DNA of 64,000 bases. Origin: Burkholderia ubonensis. GTDB lineage: Bacteria; Pseudomonadota; Gammaproteobacteria; Burkholderiales; Burkholderiaceae. A program made the position numbers and the translations under genes. Location of the stretch: assembly GCF_001718695.1 (NCBI RefSeq), contig NZ_CP013421.1, positions 992,001-1,056,000 on the forward strand, in the 5' to 3' direction. This document shows positions 50,690-59,620 of the stretch, piece after piece (positions within the stretch are counted from its first letter, which is position 1; every line of letters begins with the position of its first letter). The notes beneath the pieces were generated by a model. It searched no databases. It worked only from the letters and a program-made list of their open reading frames with translations, and was not told the origin of the DNA.

Positions 50690-51742
50690 ATGATGCTGAC
50701 AGTGCCGAATGTAATTACAACGGGGTCGCGAGTGAGCGGGGATCGGGGTCAAACTATCGGTCGTCGACGTGACAGCGTAATCATTCTGTTGCTCGACGGT
50801 TTTTCCATTATGCAAATGGGCAGGCTGGCTGCAGTATTCGAACTCGCCAATCGGCTCGAGCGTGTCAATGCGTCGTTTGAGGACCGTTATGAACTGCGGC
50901 TTCACTCGAGTCATGGCGGCGCCGTGCGCTCGTCGTCGGGCGTACAGATCTGGACCGACGCGCCGCGACCGCTCGATACGAGCAGCGTGCAAGCGATGTT
51001 CGTGCTGGGCGGGCAGGGGCGGGTGAACGGGCTCGACGAGCCGTTCATCGGCTGGCTGCATCATGCGCATCAGCGTGCGCGCGTGGTCAAGGGGGACGGC
51101 GCCGGCGTCGAAATGCTGAGCGCGATCCGGTTGAACCAGAAGACTCCCGAGACCGTGCCGCCCGCGCTGCAGGCGTCGTTGGCGGTGTGCAATCCGGGCG
51201 AAGCCGAGCAGAGCAGCGATGGCGACGAGGGCATGTTCGCCGCTGCGTTGTCGATCGTCGTGCGCGATGCCGGCTACGAGATCGCGCAGGAAATCGTAGC
51301 CTGCATGATGCCGGGCGCGAGCCGCAAGTTCGCGAGCGTGTTGTTCGGCGCGCAGGAGGCGCGCGCCAGCGAATTGATTCGTGCTGCCGCGCTTCATCTG
51401 CGCGCGAACAGCGCAAATCGCATCTCGATCGCCAATGCCGCTCAGGCGGCGGCGATGAGCGAGCGGAATTTTCTGCGGCGCTTCAAGAACGAGATCGGCG
51501 TGACGCCCACCGAGTTCGTGCTGCGAGTGCGGCTCGAGAAGGCTTGCTGCATGCTGGTCGAAACCGACTTGCCGGCCGACAAGGTCGCGCGCCGTGTTGG
51601 CCTCGGCAGCGGAGACCGTCTCGCGAAGCTGTTCCGACAGCATCTGTCGATGTCGCCGACCGAGTATCGCGCGGCCGCTCGGGACCGCATGATCGCGTCC
51701 GCGGACGGCGTCGAATGGCGCAACGGCACGTTCCGCCGCTGA
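50690..51742 (+). CDS. GlxA-family (DJ-1/PfpI-AraC) transcriptional regulator
   Basis: A 350-residue regulator. The N-terminal DJ-1/PfpI-like domain (about 28-200) begins SVIILLLDGFSIMQMG and lacks the nucleophile-elbow Cys (VVKGDGAG at that place), so it is not an active hydrolase. The C-terminal AraC domain (about 235-330) has ISIANAAQAAAMSERNFLRRFKNEIGVTPTEFVLRVRLEKA and VGLGSGDRLAKLFRQH. It lies upstream of the exopolysaccharide operon with a second copy of the same type. It may control that operon; the ligand is unknown. The ATG at 50690 is one codon before a second ATG. Confidence 0.85.
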   Translation: MMLTVPNVITTGSRVSGDRGQTIGRRRDSVIILLLDGFSIMQMGRLAAVFELANRLERVNASFEDRYELRLHSSHGGAVRSSSGVQIWTDAPRPLDTSSVQAMFVLGGQGRVNGLDEPFIGWLHHAHQRARVVKGDGAGVEMLSAIRLNQKTPETVPPALQASLAVCNPGEAEQSSDGDEGMFAAALSIVVRDAGYEIAQEIVACMMPGASRKFASVLFGAQEARASELIRAAALHLRANSANRISIANAAQAAAMSERNFLRRFKNEIGVTPTEFVLRVRLEKACCMLVETDLPADKVARRVGLGSGDRLAKLFRQHLSMSPTEYRAAARDRMIASADGVEWRNGTFRR

Positions 51743-51830
51743 AACGCAGCGTCGCATTCGCAGTGGGTGTGATGGCCGGCGTCTTGCCGGCCGATTCGTG
51801 TATGTCCGCACGCGTGGCCCGGGGCGGTGT

Positions 51831-52292
51831 TCAGGGCGCGGGCGCGAAGTAGGCTTGTGTGTTCGGATGGATCGACCGGTCGGCGGCAATTTCGTCGGCA
51901 GTCGCCCATCGGTACGCGGTGTGCTGCGCGTTCGGAAGCGACACGAGGTCCAGATTGCCGCGCAGCTTGTATCCCATCACGACGTAATGTGTCGTGATGT
52001 CCGGTGCGCCGCCGAAGTTGTCTTCATAGAGATGATCGTAGATGCCGACCAGTTCCGCGTCGGCGCGCTCGAGATCGCTGCATCCGAGTTCATCGCGCGC
52101 AATCCGTCGAAATGCATCGTCGAGGCGTTCGTTCTTGTGAATGCGTCCGCCAGGCACGAACCAGAATCCCTGAGCGGGACGGTTGGTGCGATGGCCGAGC
52201 AGGTATGCGCCGTCCTCGTTTGAGATGATCAGGTCGATCGCAACGAGCGGCGTTGCGTCGACGATGCGCAAGAAGGTATCGAGCGGCAACAT
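51831..52292 (-). CDS. gmm: GDP-mannose mannosyl hydrolase (Nudix)
   Basis: A 153-residue Nudix-fold protein: MLPLDTFLRIVDATPLVAIDLII, a GGRIHKNERLDDAFRRIARDELG box and the region DHLYEDNFGG...THYVV. The box lacks the REUXEE pattern of normal Nudix enzymes and fits the GDP-mannose mannosyl hydrolase subfamily, which splits GDP-mannose or GDP-fucose. It may limit the GDP-sugar pool of the adjacent cluster. The start at 52292 is preferred because the protein begins there as in the family; a longer in-frame stretch upstream has no family similarity. Confidence 0.85.
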   Translation of the reverse strand: MLPLDTFLRIVDATPLVAIDLIISNEDGAYLLGHRTNRPAQGFWFVPGGRIHKNERLDDAFRRIARDELGCSDLERADAELVGIYDHLYEDNFGGAPDITTHYVVMGYKLRGNLDLVSLPNAQHTAYRWATADEIAADRSIHPNTQAYFAPAP

Positions 52293-52623
52293 GGCGGAGA
52301 GGCTCCATGAAGTTTGTGGGAATGTGCCGGCGTCGGATCGCGATGGCGTTTGCGTCGGTCTGTGAATCGGTGTGCCGATTTCGTAGACCCACAATGCCGC
52401 GGAGTTGTCGCCGACGGTGTTCATCATCATTGCCCGGCATGATCGCGCTCGTCGGTCAAAACCTCGAAGCATTCCGCCAATTGGCGCTCGCAAATCGGCG
52501 TGTTATCGCGATGTCGTTGGCGTCGAGCGTGCGGCGCGCATCGACACAATTGCATTCGGCCATGATCGTGGCGGCAGCCGCCATCTCGATTCCGAACGAT
52601 CGTTTCGGCGCTAGTCTTTGGTC

Positions 52624-52702
52624 TGGCCTTTCGAGGAGACGCGTTCACCCCGGAACCTCCTCGGAACTTCACCTGCGCGCGTCGCGCGCGCAGGTCTTTT
52701 TA
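52624..52702 (+). ncRNA. candidate small RNA with double hairpin and anti-Shine-Dalgarno element
   Basis: A first stem pairs 52629-52638 with 52657-52666 (10 bp including one G-U), with CCUCCU in its 3' arm; it is followed by a perfect 11-bp stem (52671-52681 with 52685-52695) and CTTTTTA, a textbook intrinsic terminator. No gene on this strand precedes it. A weak sigma70-like promoter (TTCCGA, 16 bases, TAGTCT) ends at 52617. CCUCCU could pair with ribosome sites of target mRNAs. The 5' end is inferred. Confidence 0.5.
52671..52702 (+). terminator. strong intrinsic terminator
   Basis: An 11-bp perfect stem with a three-base loop and a T5 tract, not preceded by any recognised protein gene on this strand. 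It belongs to the candidate small RNA. Confidence 0.85.
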
Positions 52703-53082
52703 TTCAGCACGGGTCGAGCTGCAGGTGCGGCGCATGTCTTTGCCGCCGCTCGACTCGCCGACGCCACGCGATGATGCGTGCCGCCTCTATCGAAGGCGGC
52801 AATGCAGCAAGCGCCAATCTCCAGAACCTCACTCTTGCCGAACCCGACGGCACCGTGCGCTGCGCTCGACGCGTCCGTCGCGTAGCACGGCATTCACGCA
52901 CGACCGCGCAAAAAACGGCTGGCGCGCTCACTAACCTTCATCTACGTCAAACGCGATCGTCAATGGCGGAATCGAGGGGAAGAATGTCATGTGCGGCATG
53001 TTGCACCGCAATGTACGCTAGCAGCAGCGAATCGCGCATCGGTTGAGCTGCGCGACTTCACCGATAACTTGGCATTGCGGAT

Positions 53083-53340
53083 ATGAACGTCGCTCTCCTG
53101 ATCTTCTCGAGAATCTGCTTCGTGTGGATTCTGGTCTACCTCGTGTTCAGCGCGACATCCGGCCTGTGGGCCGGTGCCCGACATGGACGTGCGATTCTGC
53201 TGCTCGAGTTTCGGCCGCGGCGGGCCCGCGGTTCGCGTGAAGTGGCGCGCGCTCGCGTATTGAAGAGAATGGCGCTCTCGGCCATGTTCGCGCTGCCGAT
53301 CGGCGTCGCGACGCTCATCGCTGGCATAGCGCTCACATAG
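53083..53340 (+). CDS. small hypothetical membrane protein
   Basis: An 85-residue frame with two hydrophobic stretches (about 3-25 and 66-84) joined by an Arg-rich loop. Such a layout with positive residues in the middle fits a two-helix inner-membrane protein. No family is recognised, and the ribosome site is weak. It is isolated in an otherwise empty 1.6-kb stretch (52,293-53,954) that also holds the candidate small RNA, so it may be a remnant. Confidence 0.4.
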   Translation: MNVALLIFSRICFVWILVYLVFSATSGLWAGARHGRAILLLEFRPRRARGSREVARARVLKRMALSAMFALPIGVATLIAGIALT

Positions 53341-53794
53341 ACGCTCGTTGAAGCGGTAAGCGGTGCGCGCGACGCCGCTCATATGCGACAGCACGGGCAC
53401 GCGAGACCAAACACGGTGTTCGGTTGCCTGGCGGAATCTGCCTACTGCGGCCGCGGCCGTACGCGTGGCCGAATACGCCGTATCGATGCGGCACATGCAC
53501 GAGTGACACCGATTGCATGTTGCCGTCGAATCGCATGCGTTTGCCACATCGATGTGAAGGCATCGGACCATCCCGTCGCCGTGAGCCGCATCGCATTCGC
53601 ATATGGCCTGGATCGATGGGGAATCTGCGAAGCGGTGCGTGAATTGCGCGTTGGCGCGTGCTGTCGTCACATCGCAGTGCTACTCGATTCGACGCGTTCG
53701 GAAGCGGCGATTCCCGCATCTCGCTCGTCATGCATCTTTCTCCAGCACACGTGCTTCATTTCGCTGCTACACGGTAGTCAGAAAACGCCAATTT

Positions 53795-53853
53795 CTGGCC
53801 GATCAGGGAATTCCCGCAGGCTAATCCGACGACTGTTTGTTCTGATCGGCCAG
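53795..53853. repeat. 12-bp perfect inverted repeat upstream of second GlxA-type gene
   Basis: CTGGCCGATCAG (53795-53806) and its exact reverse complement (53842-53853) flank 35 bp, about 100 bp before the regulator start. The two arms may be paired operator half sites. Confidence 0.5.
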
Positions 53854-53954
53854 CGTTTAAACGCCACTCGGCGCCGTCGGTATGATGCATCGCAACGGAG
53901 TCAAATTACCGAGCCGGACCGAAGTCGATTGGAAGGGATGTTCGAGAGTACGCC

Positions 53955-54917
53955 ATGACGCACACGAATGTCGCTCATTCGGTAGATGAAGCGGAAGGAG
54001 ATGTTGGAGGGAGACGGTCGCGCAAGAGTCGAGATATCGGCGTTGTCGTATTCGAGGGATTCTCGTTGCTCGCGGCGGCTGCGGTATGCGAGGTGTTCGA
54101 GGCAGCCAATGAGATTTATGCGCCTCATGCGGCCTCGCTTCCGCTGTATGACGTTCGGTTCTATTCGTCGCGAGGTGGAAACGTCGTGTGGTCGTCGGCC
54201 GTCAGCGTACGCACGTTTGCTTGCGATGCGGCGTTGGCCGATACCTTCGACGCGGTGTTCGTCGCAGGTGGAGAAGGTGCGCGGCGCGCTGCGCGTGACG
54301 CGCGGGTGATCGATTGGCTGAGGGTCGTCGTGCCGAAGGCCGGCATGGTCGAGACCATCAGCGAAGGCAGGATGTTGATCGACGCCGCGCGAAGCGGTGC
54401 GCACGGGGCCGACGCAGTCGTCGTCGATTACGACGGTTACGGGCCGGCTCGCGCAGCGTTGTCGCTGGTCGAGCGCGATCTCGGCGGCGATGCGGTGCGA
54501 GCGATCGCGTCGCGGCTCGCGCTGAACGACGCGCTGGTTGCGGCAGAGCATGACGACGCGCGCCACGGTGTGCCCGTCGAGCGGGTACGGGCGGCAGCGG
54601 ACTGGTTGCGCAGGAACTGCGATCGGTCGATATCGGTTAGCGACGCGGTGCGGGTTGCGGCAATGAGCGAACGGAACTTCCTGCGGCATTTCAAGCAGGA
54701 GATCGGAACGACACCGTCCGAGTTTCTGCTGCAGGTGCGCCTGGAGCGCACGGTGCAGCTGCTGATGGAGACCGACATGCCGATCGGCACGATCGCTCGG
54801 CAATGCGGGTGGGGAAACGGTGATCGCCTGGCGAAGATATTCCGGCGGCACCTGGATGTGACGCCTTCGCAATACCGGTTGCGGGCCCGCTCGAACTGGG
54901 GCGTGCGACCGATTTAG
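53955..54917 (+). CDS. GlxA-family (DJ-1/PfpI-AraC) transcriptional regulator, second copy
   Basis: A 320-residue paralogue of the 50,690 gene with the same layout. DJ-1-like domain: IGVVVFEGFSLLAAAAVCEVFEAAN, FVAGGEGARRAARD, and VETISEGRM where a Cys would sit. AraC domain: ISVSDAVRVAAMSERNFLRHFKQEIGTTPSEFLLQVRLERT and CGWGNGDRLAKIFRRHLDVTPSQYR. Directly upstream (92 bp) of manC and in the same direction, so it is the best candidate for local control of the exopolysaccharide operon. Confidence 0.87.
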   Translation: MTHTNVAHSVDEAEGDVGGRRSRKSRDIGVVVFEGFSLLAAAAVCEVFEAANEIYAPHAASLPLYDVRFYSSRGGNVVWSSAVSVRTFACDAALADTFDAVFVAGGEGARRAARDARVIDWLRVVVPKAGMVETISEGRMLIDAARSGAHGADAVVVDYDGYGPARAALSLVERDLGGDAVRAIASRLALNDALVAAEHDDARHGVPVERVRAAADWLRRNCDRSISVSDAVRVAAMSERNFLRHFKQEIGTTPSEFLLQVRLERTVQLLMETDMPIGTIARQCGWGNGDRLAKIFRRHLDVTPSQYRLRARSNWGVRPI

Positions 54918-54926
54918 CAAACACGG

Positions 54927-54957
54927 GATGTGCCGCGGCGACGGGACGGCGCACATC
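54927..54957 (+). terminator. hairpin between the regulator and manC
   Basis: A 7-bp stem (54927-54933 with 54951-54957) with a 17-base loop, followed by TTCT. It is weak but might separate the regulator from the polysaccharide operon. Confidence 0.3.
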
Positions 54958-55009
54958 TTCTCGGATTTTCGAATCGAATCATTGCCCTGAGAGAATAGGA
55001 GTGCAGATC

Positions 55010-56527
55010 ATGTCGGCATTCACCGAGACAGCACGCGACGAAACGGGATCGGTCGATCCCGACCGCGGCGACGCAGTGCGGGCGAAGGTTCGAGTCGCGC
55101 CGGTCATTCTCGCGGGTGGATCGGGGTCGCGCTTGTGGCCCATGTCGCGCGAGCAATATCCGAAACAGCTGATCGGCGTGCTGGGTGCCGACTCGCTGCT
55201 GCAGGCGACGGTTCAGCGCATGACCGGCTTTACAGCTGGCGAGAGCGAAGTGTCGGCGCCGATCGTCGTATGCGGCGATGAACACCGCTTCGTCACGGCG
55301 GAGCAGCTTCGTGCGAGCGGGCTCGCCGCAAGCATCGTCGTCGAGCCCGCGCGGCGCGATACGGCACCTGCACTGACGCTTGCCGCCGCGGTGGCGCATG
55401 CCGATGGCCAGGACGCGATCGTCGTCGCGATGCCGGCCGATCACGCCATTGCCGATACTCCGGCGTTTCACCGTGCGATCGCATTGGCGGTCGAGCATGC
55501 ACGGCGCGGTGCGATTGCGACGCTGGGCGTGCCGCCCACGCGTCCAGATACCGGTTTCGGCTACATCAAGCTCGGCGAAGCGCTCGACGGCGGCGCGCAT
55601 CGCATCGAGCGATTCGTCGAGAAACCGGCTGCCGAACTCGCCGCGCAGTATGTCGAGTCGCGCGCGTACTGGTGGAACAGCGGGATCTTCGTCGTGCGTG
55701 CGAGCGTGTGGCTCGACACGTTGCGTGCCCTGCAGCCGGACATGCACGCGGCCTGCCTCACTGCGTACGTGCAAGGCAAGACCGACGGCCCGTTCTTCCG
55801 CCCGCATGAGCAAGCCTTCCTGCAGTCGCCGGCGGATTCGATCGACTATGCTGTGATGGAGCGCCTGGCGTCCACGGCGGTCGGGGCGGAGGGCGTGGTC
55901 GTACCGCTCGAAGCCGGCTGGTCGGACCTCGGTTCGTGGGATGGCGTCTGGGACGCGCTCGACAAGGACGCCGACGGCAACGTCGGTCGCGGCAAGGTCG
56001 TATTCGAGGGCGCGACGTCGAGCTTCGTTCATTCGGAAGGGCGACTCGTCGCATGCGTGGGCGTGACCAATGCGGTAGTCGTCGAAACGGCGGATGCCGT
56101 GCTCGTCGCGGATCGCTCGCGTGTGCAGGATGTGAAGGGCCTCGTGAGCCGCATTCGCGCGCAGCAGGCGCCGGAGGCCGACGCGCACCGCAAGGTGCGG
56201 CGCCCGTGGGGCTACTACGACTCGATCGATCACGGCGCACGCTTCCAGGTCAAGCGCATCGTCGTGCATCCCGGCGGCCGGCTGTCGCTTCAGCTACACC
56301 ATCACCGCGCCGAACATTGGATCGTCGTGAGTGGGACTGCGCTCGTCACGCGCGGCGACGAGCAATTCATGCTCGGCGAGAACCAGTCCACCTTCATTCC
56401 GCTGGGCGTGACGCATCGGCTCGAGAACCCGGGCAAGTTGCCGCTCGAGCTCATCGAAGTGCAATCGGGATCGTATCTCGGCGAAGACGACATCGTGCGG
56501 TTCGATGACACGTATGGGCGTGCGTGA
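55010..56527 (+). CDS. manC: mannose-1-phosphate guanylyltransferase / mannose-6-phosphate isomerase
   Basis: A 505-residue bifunctional type II PMI-GMP. The nucleotidyltransferase domain (about 30-320) has GGSGSRLWPMSREQYPKQ, PADHAI, FVEKP and WNSGIFV. The C-terminal isomerase cupin (about 385-500) has RPWGYYDSI, GGRLSLQLHHHRAEHW and the metal/substrate residues around it. It makes GDP-mannose from fructose-6-phosphate with a phosphomannomutase encoded elsewhere. ATG 55010 has an AGGAG site; GTG at 55001 is possible. It is the first gene of the export cluster. Confidence 0.95.
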   Translation: MSAFTETARDETGSVDPDRGDAVRAKVRVAPVILAGGSGSRLWPMSREQYPKQLIGVLGADSLLQATVQRMTGFTAGESEVSAPIVVCGDEHRFVTAEQLRASGLAASIVVEPARRDTAPALTLAAAVAHADGQDAIVVAMPADHAIADTPAFHRAIALAVEHARRGAIATLGVPPTRPDTGFGYIKLGEALDGGAHRIERFVEKPAAELAAQYVESRAYWWNSGIFVVRASVWLDTLRALQPDMHAACLTAYVQGKTDGPFFRPHEQAFLQSPADSIDYAVMERLASTAVGAEGVVVPLEAGWSDLGSWDGVWDALDKDADGNVGRGKVVFEGATSSFVHSEGRLVACVGVTNAVVVETADAVLVADRSRVQDVKGLVSRIRAQQAPEADAHRKVRRPWGYYDSIDHGARFQVKRIVVHPGGRLSLQLHHHRAEHWIVVSGTALVTRGDEQFMLGENQSTFIPLGVTHRLENPGKLPLELIEVQSGSYLGEDDIVRFDDTYGRA

Positions 56528-56572
56528 TGCGCCGATTCGGCTGTATTCGTTGACATCAGACGGGAGATTGAA

Positions 56573-57952
56573 ATGTTCGGTCTGCAAGGAATGATGGCTC
56601 GACTCGTCGATATCGCGGTGATCGTCGCCGGCTCGTTGCTGGCGTCGCAATTTCGCTATCAGACGGTTTCTGAATCGCACTTCGACAGCGCGCTGGTGAC
56701 GTTCTCGATCGCCTTTGCACTCGTGCTGTTTCCGGCGTTCGGCGTGTATGAATCGTGGCGTGGGCGCTCGATGCTCAGGCTGAGCGGAAAGATCTCGCTC
56801 GCGTGGTTCGCCGTGCAGGCGTGCGGCATCGTGCTGATGTTCTCGCTGCATCGATCGGACGTGATCTCGCGGTTGTGGTTCGTCTACTGGACCGCGATGA
56901 CCGGGAGTGCGTTGATCGCGTCGCGCATCGGCACGCATCTGTTCCTGCGCAGCGTCCGCCACGCGGGCATCAACCTGCGTCGTGTTGCGGTGGTGGGGCA
57001 TGCGCAGCATTGCCAGCAGGTGATTCGCAACATCGAGGAGTCGCCGGCGAGCGGGTTTCGCCCGGCTGCGGTATTCGATCTGCAGCCGGTCGTCGCGGGT
57101 GTTTCGCCTCGAGTGCCGGTATTCACGGAGCTCGACGAGTTCGCGAAGTTCGTGCGCGAGACCGGTGTGCAGGAAATCTGGCTGGTGCTGCCCTTGTCGG
57201 AGGAGGCGACGATCCTGCGGTTCGTCAATGCGTTCGGCGACGACCTGGTGAACATTCGTTTCATTCCCGACGTGCGTAGCGTCGCGCTGTTCGACGGCGA
57301 GATGGTCGACCTCATGGGTGCGCCGGCGATCAATCTCGTGGCATCGCCGATGCCGCGCCACGCGATGTGGAAGAAGGAACTGTTCGATCGCCTGTTCGCA
57401 GCCGTTGCATTGATCGGGCTGCTGCCGGTGATGGTCGTGATCGCGATCGCGGTGAAGTTGTCGTCGCGCGGGCCGGTGTTCTTCAAGCAGTACCGCAAGG
57501 GGGCCGATGGACGAGAGTTCCAGATCCTCAAGTTCAGGACGATGCGCGTGCACGTCGAGCAGGCCGGCGTGGTCACGCAGGCGACGAAGACCGATTCGCG
57601 CATCACGCGGGTGGGGCGCTTCCTCAGAAAGACTAGTCTCGACGAGTTGCCGCAATTTCTCAACGTGCTGCGCGGCGAGATGTCGGTGGTCGGGCCGCGG
57701 CCGCACGCGATCGAGCACGACCGGCTGTATCAGAAGGTCGTCGACGGCTACATCCATCGCTATCGGATCAAGCCCGGCATCACCGGATGGGCACAGGTGA
57801 ACGGGTATCGCGGGGAAACCGATCGGCTCGAGAAGATGCAGAAGCGGGTGGAGTACGACCTTTATTACCTGCGGAACTGGTCGTTCGCGCTGGATATGCG
57901 GATCGTGTTGGCGACGGTGGCGAAGGGGTTGGTCAATGCGAATGCTTATTGA
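56573..57952 (+). CDS. undecaprenyl-phosphate glucosyl/galactosyl phosphotransferase (WcaJ/BceB-like)
   Basis: A 459-residue polyprenyl-phosphate hexose-1-phosphate transferase. Five predicted membrane helices and a CoA-binding-like segment fill the N-terminal half (about 10-270), followed by the catalytic domain: KRLFDRLFAAVALIGLLPVMVVIAIAVKLSSRGPVFFKQYRKG..., FKFRTMRV, TRVGRFLRKTSLDELPQ, SVVGPRPH and KPGITGWAQVNGYRGET. It transfers the first sugar-1-phosphate to the lipid carrier and starts repeat-unit synthesis. It resembles the priming enzyme of the cepacian locus. RBS GGGAG. Confidence 0.92.
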   Translation: MFGLQGMMARLVDIAVIVAGSLLASQFRYQTVSESHFDSALVTFSIAFALVLFPAFGVYESWRGRSMLRLSGKISLAWFAVQACGIVLMFSLHRSDVISRLWFVYWTAMTGSALIASRIGTHLFLRSVRHAGINLRRVAVVGHAQHCQQVIRNIEESPASGFRPAAVFDLQPVVAGVSPRVPVFTELDEFAKFVRETGVQEIWLVLPLSEEATILRFVNAFGDDLVNIRFIPDVRSVALFDGEMVDLMGAPAINLVASPMPRHAMWKKELFDRLFAAVALIGLLPVMVVIAIAVKLSSRGPVFFKQYRKGADGREFQILKFRTMRVHVEQAGVVTQATKTDSRITRVGRFLRKTSLDELPQFLNVLRGEMSVVGPRPHAIEHDRLYQKVVDGYIHRYRIKPGITGWAQVNGYRGETDRLEKMQKRVEYDLYYLRNWSFALDMRIVLATVAKGLVNANAY

Positions 57953-58008
57953 GCGGTGGTGGAAGTCGTGATTTGTCGCATCTCTAAACATAAACCGGGG
58001 AACACGAG

Positions 58009-59181
58009 ATGAGATGTATTTTGGATCGGCGCGAGGCCAGGGCGACGGAAATCCGCCGTCTTGGCACACGAATCGTGATCGGCGCGGCGATGAGCGCGGC
58101 ACTGTCGGCATGCTCGGTGGCGCCCGGCATGCGCATGTCGTCGCAAGCGACATTGCCGGTTACAGGCGGCGATGACAGTACTTCGCAGCAGAACCTGCAG
58201 ATTCCGATTACTGATATCAACATGGCGTTGATTCGGGAGATGCGTGAGGCAGCGCTGCGGCTCGGCGAATCGCAGCTCAACGACCTGTTAGGCAAACCGG
58301 AGCCGTACACGCTCGGCGTGGGCGACGTATTGCAGATCACTGTCTGGGACCATCCCGAACTTGCTGTTGCACAGGGTTCGCAAACGTCGACAAACTCGCG
58401 GCCGTCCGATCCCGCTCAAGGCTTCGTCATTGACGACAACGGCAACGTACAAGTGCCGTATGCGGGAAGCGTTCATGTCGCCGGCATGCGCATCGACCAA
58501 ACTCAACGGGCCATCCAGGCCGCGCTGCAGCGGGTTTTCGTGAAACCACAGGTCACGGTGCGCGTTTCTTCGTTCCGTGCAAAGCAGGTTTACGTCGACG
58601 GAGAAGTCCATACACCAGGTGTCGTCTCCATCAACGATGTACCGATGACGTTGAACGAGGCGATCAACCGAGCGGGCGGATTCAACCCGACGGCCGATCA
58701 AAGCCGGATGGTCGTCGTGCGCAACGGCAAGTCATACCGGCTCGACCTCACGCGGATGCTCGACCACAGCGTCAACCCGTCCAAAATACTGCTCAAGAAC
58801 GGGGATCTGTTGCGTATCGTCTCTCGCGAGGATAACGGCGTCTTCGTGATGGGTGAAGTCAACAGGCCGATTACGGCATTGCCGTTGCGGAACGGACGCC
58901 TGACGCTGAGCGATGCACTCTCGCAGGCCGGTAGCGTGAATAGCGCGAGTGCCGATGCCGCGCAGCTGTACGTGATACGCGGTGCATCGGAAGCGAAGCC
59001 GCAGGTTTTTCATCTGAACGCTCACTCGCCGGTGTCGATGGTGCTAGCGAACCAGTTCGAGCTGCAGCCGAAGGACGTCGTGTATGTGGACGGCAACGCG
59101 CTCGTGCGTTTCAGCCGCGTACTGAGTCTGTTGCTGCCCGCGATCAACGCAGGTCTGACCGGCGCGGTGTTGACCAAATGA
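58009..59181 (+). CDS. wza: polysaccharide export outer-membrane lipoprotein (Wza/OMA family)
   Basis: A 390-residue lipoprotein: the signal ends in the lipobox LSAC (Cys35). The body has the Poly_export/SLBB region with [45 protein letters not shown] and RRILS-like repeated SLBB segments; the C-terminus has the amphipathic helix ending GLTGAVLTK. It makes the octameric translocon for the polymer. Its stop overlaps the wzb start by four bases. Confidence 0.93.
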   Translation: MRCILDRREARATEIRRLGTRIVIGAAMSAALSACSVAPGMRMSSQATLPVTGGDDSTSQQNLQIPITDINMALIREMREAALRLGESQLNDLLGKPEPYTLGVGDVLQITVWDHPELAVAQGSQTSTNSRPSDPAQGFVIDDNGNVQVPYAGSVHVAGMRIDQTQRAIQAALQRVFVKPQVTVRVSSFRAKQVYVDGEVHTPGVVSINDVPMTLNEAINRAGGFNPTADQSRMVVVRNGKSYRLDLTRMLDHSVNPSKILLKNGDLLRIVSREDNGVFVMGEVNRPITALPLRNGRLTLSDALSQAGSVNSASADAAQLYVIRGASEAKPQVFHLNAHSPVSMVLANQFELQPKDVVYVDGNALVRFSRVLSLLLPAINAGLTGAVLTK

Positions 59182-59618
59182 TCGACACCATCCTGGTTGT
59201 GTGTGAAGGCAACATCTGCCGCAGCCCGATGGCGGAGGCGTTGCTGGCGCGCGCATTGCCGGCGGCCCGGATCAGATCGGCGGGATGTTCGGCGCTCGCG
59301 GGCCGGCGTGCCGATCCACTCGCCGTCGAATTGATGGCCGAGCGCGGCATCGACCTCGGGCAGCACATTGCCGTCGATCTGAATCTCGAACACATGCGAT
59401 CGGCAGACCTGATTCTCACGATGACGCAGAGCCAGCGCAAAAGAATCGAAGCCGGCTATCCGTTCGCGAAAGGGCGTGTATTCCGGCTTGGCGAATTCGA
59501 ACAGATCGATGTCATCGATCCCTATCGGCGCGGGCGACCGGCATTCGAGCTGGCTCTGACGCAAATCGACCAGAGCATGAAGCGCTGGGTCGACAAAATG
59601 AATCGGATCAAGAATTGA
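59178..59618 (+). CDS. wzb: low-molecular-weight protein tyrosine phosphatase (Wzb-like)
   Basis: A 146-residue LMW-PTP. The P-loop is C9-E-G-N-I-C-R15-S16 and the general acid is Asp114 in DPYRRG. The expected substrate is the phosphotyrosine tail of the kinase encoded next. Glu10 in the loop is unusual; most homologues have a neutral residue there (V, T, L), and it may weaken phosphate binding. Starts in an ATGA overlap with wza. Confidence 0.9.
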   Translation: MIDTILVVCEGNICRSPMAEALLARALPAARIRSAGCSALAGRRADPLAVELMAERGIDLGQHIAVDLNLEHMRSADLILTMTQSQRKRIEAGYPFAKGRVFRLGEFEQIDVIDPYRRGRPAFELALTQIDQSMKRWVDKMNRIKN

Positions 59619-59620
59619 TT

